From Acanthopleura granulata (lineage: Eukaryota; Mollusca; Polyplacophora; Chitonida; Chitonidae): DNA of 64,000 nt. A program made the translations under genes and the position numbers. A model generated the notes under the pieces. It did no database searches, was not told the origin of the DNA, and saw nothing but the letters and a program-made list of their open reading frames with translations. This document shows, piece after piece, positions 60,393 to 64,000 of this stretch (the first letter of the stretch is position 1; each line of letters begins with the position of its first letter). Location: the NCBI GenBank assembly GCA_016165875.1, contig JABBOT010000080.1:43931772-43995771 (forward strand). The letters are read 5' to 3'.

Positions 60393-60712
60393 ATTACCAG
60401 TGAGATCGTAATGGAAGGTCAGCGGAGTTCTGGCCAGGCAGCGGGTCACCCCCGTGGTCTTGGACAGACTTAATCACCAGGGTGGTTCCAGGCATTAGCT
60501 CCGTCACGGACGTCCTCTAGGAAGACCCCAGTGGACCGGCTTCCCCTTCCCATAAAAAACCGAAGCGTATCACCGGCTCGGGAACACTTAGTACACCTGT
60601 AATGGTACGGCTTGATGTACACCACGTACTCTCCGGTTTACAGGTGTATGAGTTTGTCTTGAGCTTCACTGAATACACGAAATGTACATAAGTAGGGATT
60701 TGAGACACAGAT
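60393..60712 (-). pseudogene. GC-rich, coding-like minus-strand segment with apparent frameshifts
   Basis: Minus-strand reading gives GEYVVYIKPYHYRCTKCSRA, then DTLRFFMGRGSRSTGVFLED in one frame, and TELMPGTTLVIKSVQDHGG, then DPLPGQNSADLPLRSHW and TAA in the next; one base (GTCCGTG) separates them. A further shift seems to lie at the 5' side. GC is clearly higher than around it. All frames on both strands are rather open here, so strand and identity are uncertain. Confidence 0.25.
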
Positions 60713-60719
60713 TTTCTCA

Positions 60720-63700
60720 GTATGAGGATTCCGGGATATTAGGTACAGTTAGCAGCCTTCATGGAGAAAACAACATGTACGCACAAATGCTGTAACCGCA
60801 CAATACTACCAGCAGGGTTTAGGATGCCTATTTGACAGCCCTCTCTATTTCTGTTTCTTACCCTTATAGGACGGTACATGCTTCCATACGTTTACACCTG
60901 CATGATGCTTTCAGGAATATTTTGCAATTAAAGCGATATCCATTTTGTATTATATTGCGAAGAGACCGGATATCAGCAGGTATTTGGGACCATTTGCCAA
61001 CTATCAAACTGTCGTTTCCTGATCTGGTCTTTCGCTCTATGCTGTGGTCAAAGACGGGTTTGCTTAGCGAAATCAATTCACTGTGCCATTGCTGTGTAGG
61101 TTTTCTTTGCACTGAAGCGGAAACGCGCTAGTCGGGCAAATCCTTAACCAATCAATGAATCCAGGTTAAGGTGTGAACAGCTGCCGAAACTGCAACTCGG
61201 CTCATTATGAGTTCTACAGATCCTGCCACTTTGGCTTGCAATAATTTGTCGAAATGCTCTTACGCGAGTTTTAGTCTTTTTGTATGGCAGGCATTCCCTA
61301 AATTTTTGCATCCATTCTGTTATTTTCTAACAACCAAAGCTTTAGGATGTACAATTAACTATAATAAAACATTTTATGAGCAACATAACAGTTGGGTTGA
61401 ACAGGGGACTCCCAGAATTCAATGTAATTATTTATCTTAAAATAATTTGAACAGCACCGCTATTACCATTCAATGAATAAATGAATAAAAGCAAAATAAA
61501 TAGGAGAGTTTGAAAAAGCAGAAAGGAAAAAGAATGGCCGCCTTCCATGTGCACTATATAAACAGATCCAGGTAAATCAGTAATTTACAAAATATATGAA
61601 TTAAAATTTAGGTAATTAAACAGAAATATATTACAAGGATTGGACCTACTTGTGTTAATAGTGAAATGTCCAAGTGTTCATGTGACGGAGTTTCTCCATC
61701 GGGTCAACGTGAGATGCTGGGCAAAACACAAATTAGGACAGTTTTCTAGTGAGAAGAATGCAAACCACACATCGACCGGAAGCTATAATGCATTCAGTCG
61801 CGTCAATGAGGAGGCCTTCTGTCCCAATTCTTTACTCAAATGGCTTCAAATGACCGTTAAAATGTAATGTGATATACTTAGATAACATTAGATTAACCTC
61901 ATTCTCAGTTAAATGGAGTCTACCGGAACAAGAAGACTGTCTGCATGGTAGAGCAGGAAACCCAGTAAAAGCTTTTTCAGCCTCCCCAGGGAGCCAGAGG
62001 GGCTGCGTTAATTACAAATTACTTTTGTTGCATTCAAAACCAAAGTCAGATTTGTAATTCTATTATATAAGTGCAAAGACTGACAATGCTCTTCAATCAC
62101 GGCAAGCTAATCAAGACGGCTTTTTAATCGTATTAAAGATTTGTACTCAAAGCCTACTTGTCAACAACTATTTGGCACAAACTGCATTTGTGTGCTGTAC
62201 CAGAGCGTTATTAAAACTTTGCATTTTATATAAATAATGTTTTCAGCAGTTAACACTTACATTGTATATCTAGCTTTCAGAAGCGTTACCGGTGTTTTAT
62301 TTTTAAAGCTATCCTTTGAAAGTTTGAAATATTGAAGAAAATGCGATCCAGATATTTTATCTTGTCGTTTTACACTTCGATTTCTCGTTTTTTACTGTAT
62401 ATTAGAGCATTGTCTCTAGGTCATGGACCACCTGAAGTGTTACAAAACGTGTTCAGACACGCCCACGACAGTGACGTAATTTGACGAACGGCGAAAGCAG
62501 CGACACCTGTGCGGATCACGTACTGTATTGTATGATTACAATTTCACTTTCATAAAACATTAATTGAACCACAGCTAACGCCCAGGGAATGGAGATGTAC
62601 AGGGCATATCGATGTTAGTGTTACGAACTGAGCTACAGGTATCTGGGGCAGCAAGAATCAGGTAACCTGTATTTCATTTAAAGTGGTTATGTCTATTTTG
62701 AACTTCATTCTTAGAATGGTATCAAGGACTTACTTGGTATCATCGCACACTGATAACAGGCACGGTTTTGACTAGAACACAGACTCATTATGTCTTAGTT
62801 ATGTCTGTGCAAGGAAGTTAGTTAAATTTGTTGTGTTGGAAACAGGTCTTGTGATAACGGATTTGAAATGCCCAATTTTGCATGACAGGATATTTGCTTA
62901 AATCTGGTTTGAAGTTATTCCAGATTCTGAATAACGCTTGGTATTGCGCTGATGTATATTAGGCGCTGACAAAGTTTCCGTAATGTAAAATAATGATATT
63001 AGGTTGTAATTTGTCTCAAACATGTATGTCGTTCTAAGATGTCTGTGAGGATTAGATGCAGGTGTATAGGTAGCTATTTGTTGTAGCCAGTGCAACAGAC
63101 TTCGACTCATGCTCAAAGGGTCTTACTATTCGTCTAATCCTATAAAGTCGGTATAGGTTCTTTGAAGTCGACACTAGAGTATTACCCGTGCCCTCATCTG
63201 TGTCCGATCGATGAAAGATTCCATTGTTCAGAGTCATCTAAATAATTAACACCGAATTCAGAGCCTGACTTGTGGAGCCTGACGTGATTAATGTGTGGTC
63301 TGTGTCAACGCTCATTAATTAATTCTCATTTGCGATCCCAGGTTAAACGATCAACTTAACGTCGCCGTGCAGATTGCTGGCTATTTACACTGGAACGCTG
63401 GGGCGTCAAATTCTCGATTCCACATAACAGGTAAGCTTATAATCTGTCAGAAGTTTTGCCAGACCGGAAGAGACTGGCAATCTATGCTATCGTATATCCC
63501 CAAAACAGAAAAGCTCCATTACATTGTCTCTGTAGGGCGCAAAATATACGTCTGAATCGTCTCGATGTAGGCGCAAACACCAACCTGTACTGATGTCATG
63601 CCAGGTAATGTGCATACACAAGAAACAGAATGACACAATTTCTTCTTGCATTTGTATTTAGTTCCAGCCATGAAGCAGGTGTCATGTAACAACGTTAATC

Positions 63701-64000
63701 AAGGCTTCCATTCCGACCCCGTAACTTGTATCAACTTGTATCGGTGAATACCAGCAGTTCTGCAGATATTTGGGAAACATATTCATATTTTCAAGCTAAT
63801 TCCGGGATGATGAAAATGTATGGGTGACAGAAATCTACGAATTAAAGTTAAGAGCAAGTACAAAAAAGTAATCTGATTTTAATAATGCATGCAGAGTTTA
63901 ATAAACAGGTCTAAGCGAGGGACTGAGCTCAGTCAAACCAATCGTCCTAGACCTCAGTCATGTTCACGTTTGGGAAATTAAATTATCAAATATTGTCAAG
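60720..64000. other. Intergenic, no gene recognised
   Basis: AT-rich, with frames under 100 codons and no repeats or motifs that I can identify. Confidence 0.5.

Noticed and set aside
1..64000. CRISPR array, operon or prokaryotic features
   Set aside because: Introns, SINE and MITE elements and exon structure show animal nuclear DNA; the tandem arrays have no spacers.

Overview
The window is animal nuclear DNA. Its genes are split into short exons by GT-AG introns of about 0.3 to 4 kb, the background is AT-rich, and interspersed repeats are common. A tRNA-headed SINE and a repeat ending in GGCGTAAAAC plus an (AAAT)n tail resemble elements I associate with molluscs and other lophotrochozoans. 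I place the organism there, probably a mollusc, and cannot name the species.

Two paralogous SLC5 genes (sodium/sugar or sodium/myo-inositol symporters, LeuT fold, 14 membrane helices) lie head to tail on the + strand. Gene 1 is cut by the left edge; its last nine exons run from 290 to 13944. Gene 2 is complete, with 15 coding exons from 21841 to 43852 encoding 698 residues. Over the shared region every intron position and phase is identical, so they arose by duplication. Gene 2 keeps the expected sugar-site residues and the extracellular cysteines. Gene 1 keeps the later sugar-site residues that can be seen, but has lost the extracellular cysteine loops, diverged around the sodium site, has a GC rather than GT donor at one intron, and carries a cytoplasmic loop enlarged to about 460 codons by a 26-residue tandem repeat.

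The most unusual feature is in gene 1. Tandem arrays sit directly on splice junctions, and their units contain copies of the exon edge plus the splice site. This is clear at the donors at 1009, 8539 and 12515 and at the acceptor at 11122, and suggestive at the acceptors at 3523 and 13657. Gene 2 has no comparable pattern.

13945-21840 is intergenic, with an inverted pair of dispersed repeats and a degenerate minisatellite running towards gene 2. The 20 kb after gene 2 has no gene I can name. It holds minisatellites, a MITE with long terminal inverted repeats, a duplicated block, a promoter-like cluster near 46.6-46.9 kb, and two minus-strand coding-like segments (52.4-52.6 kb and 60.4-60.7 kb) that both appear frameshifted.
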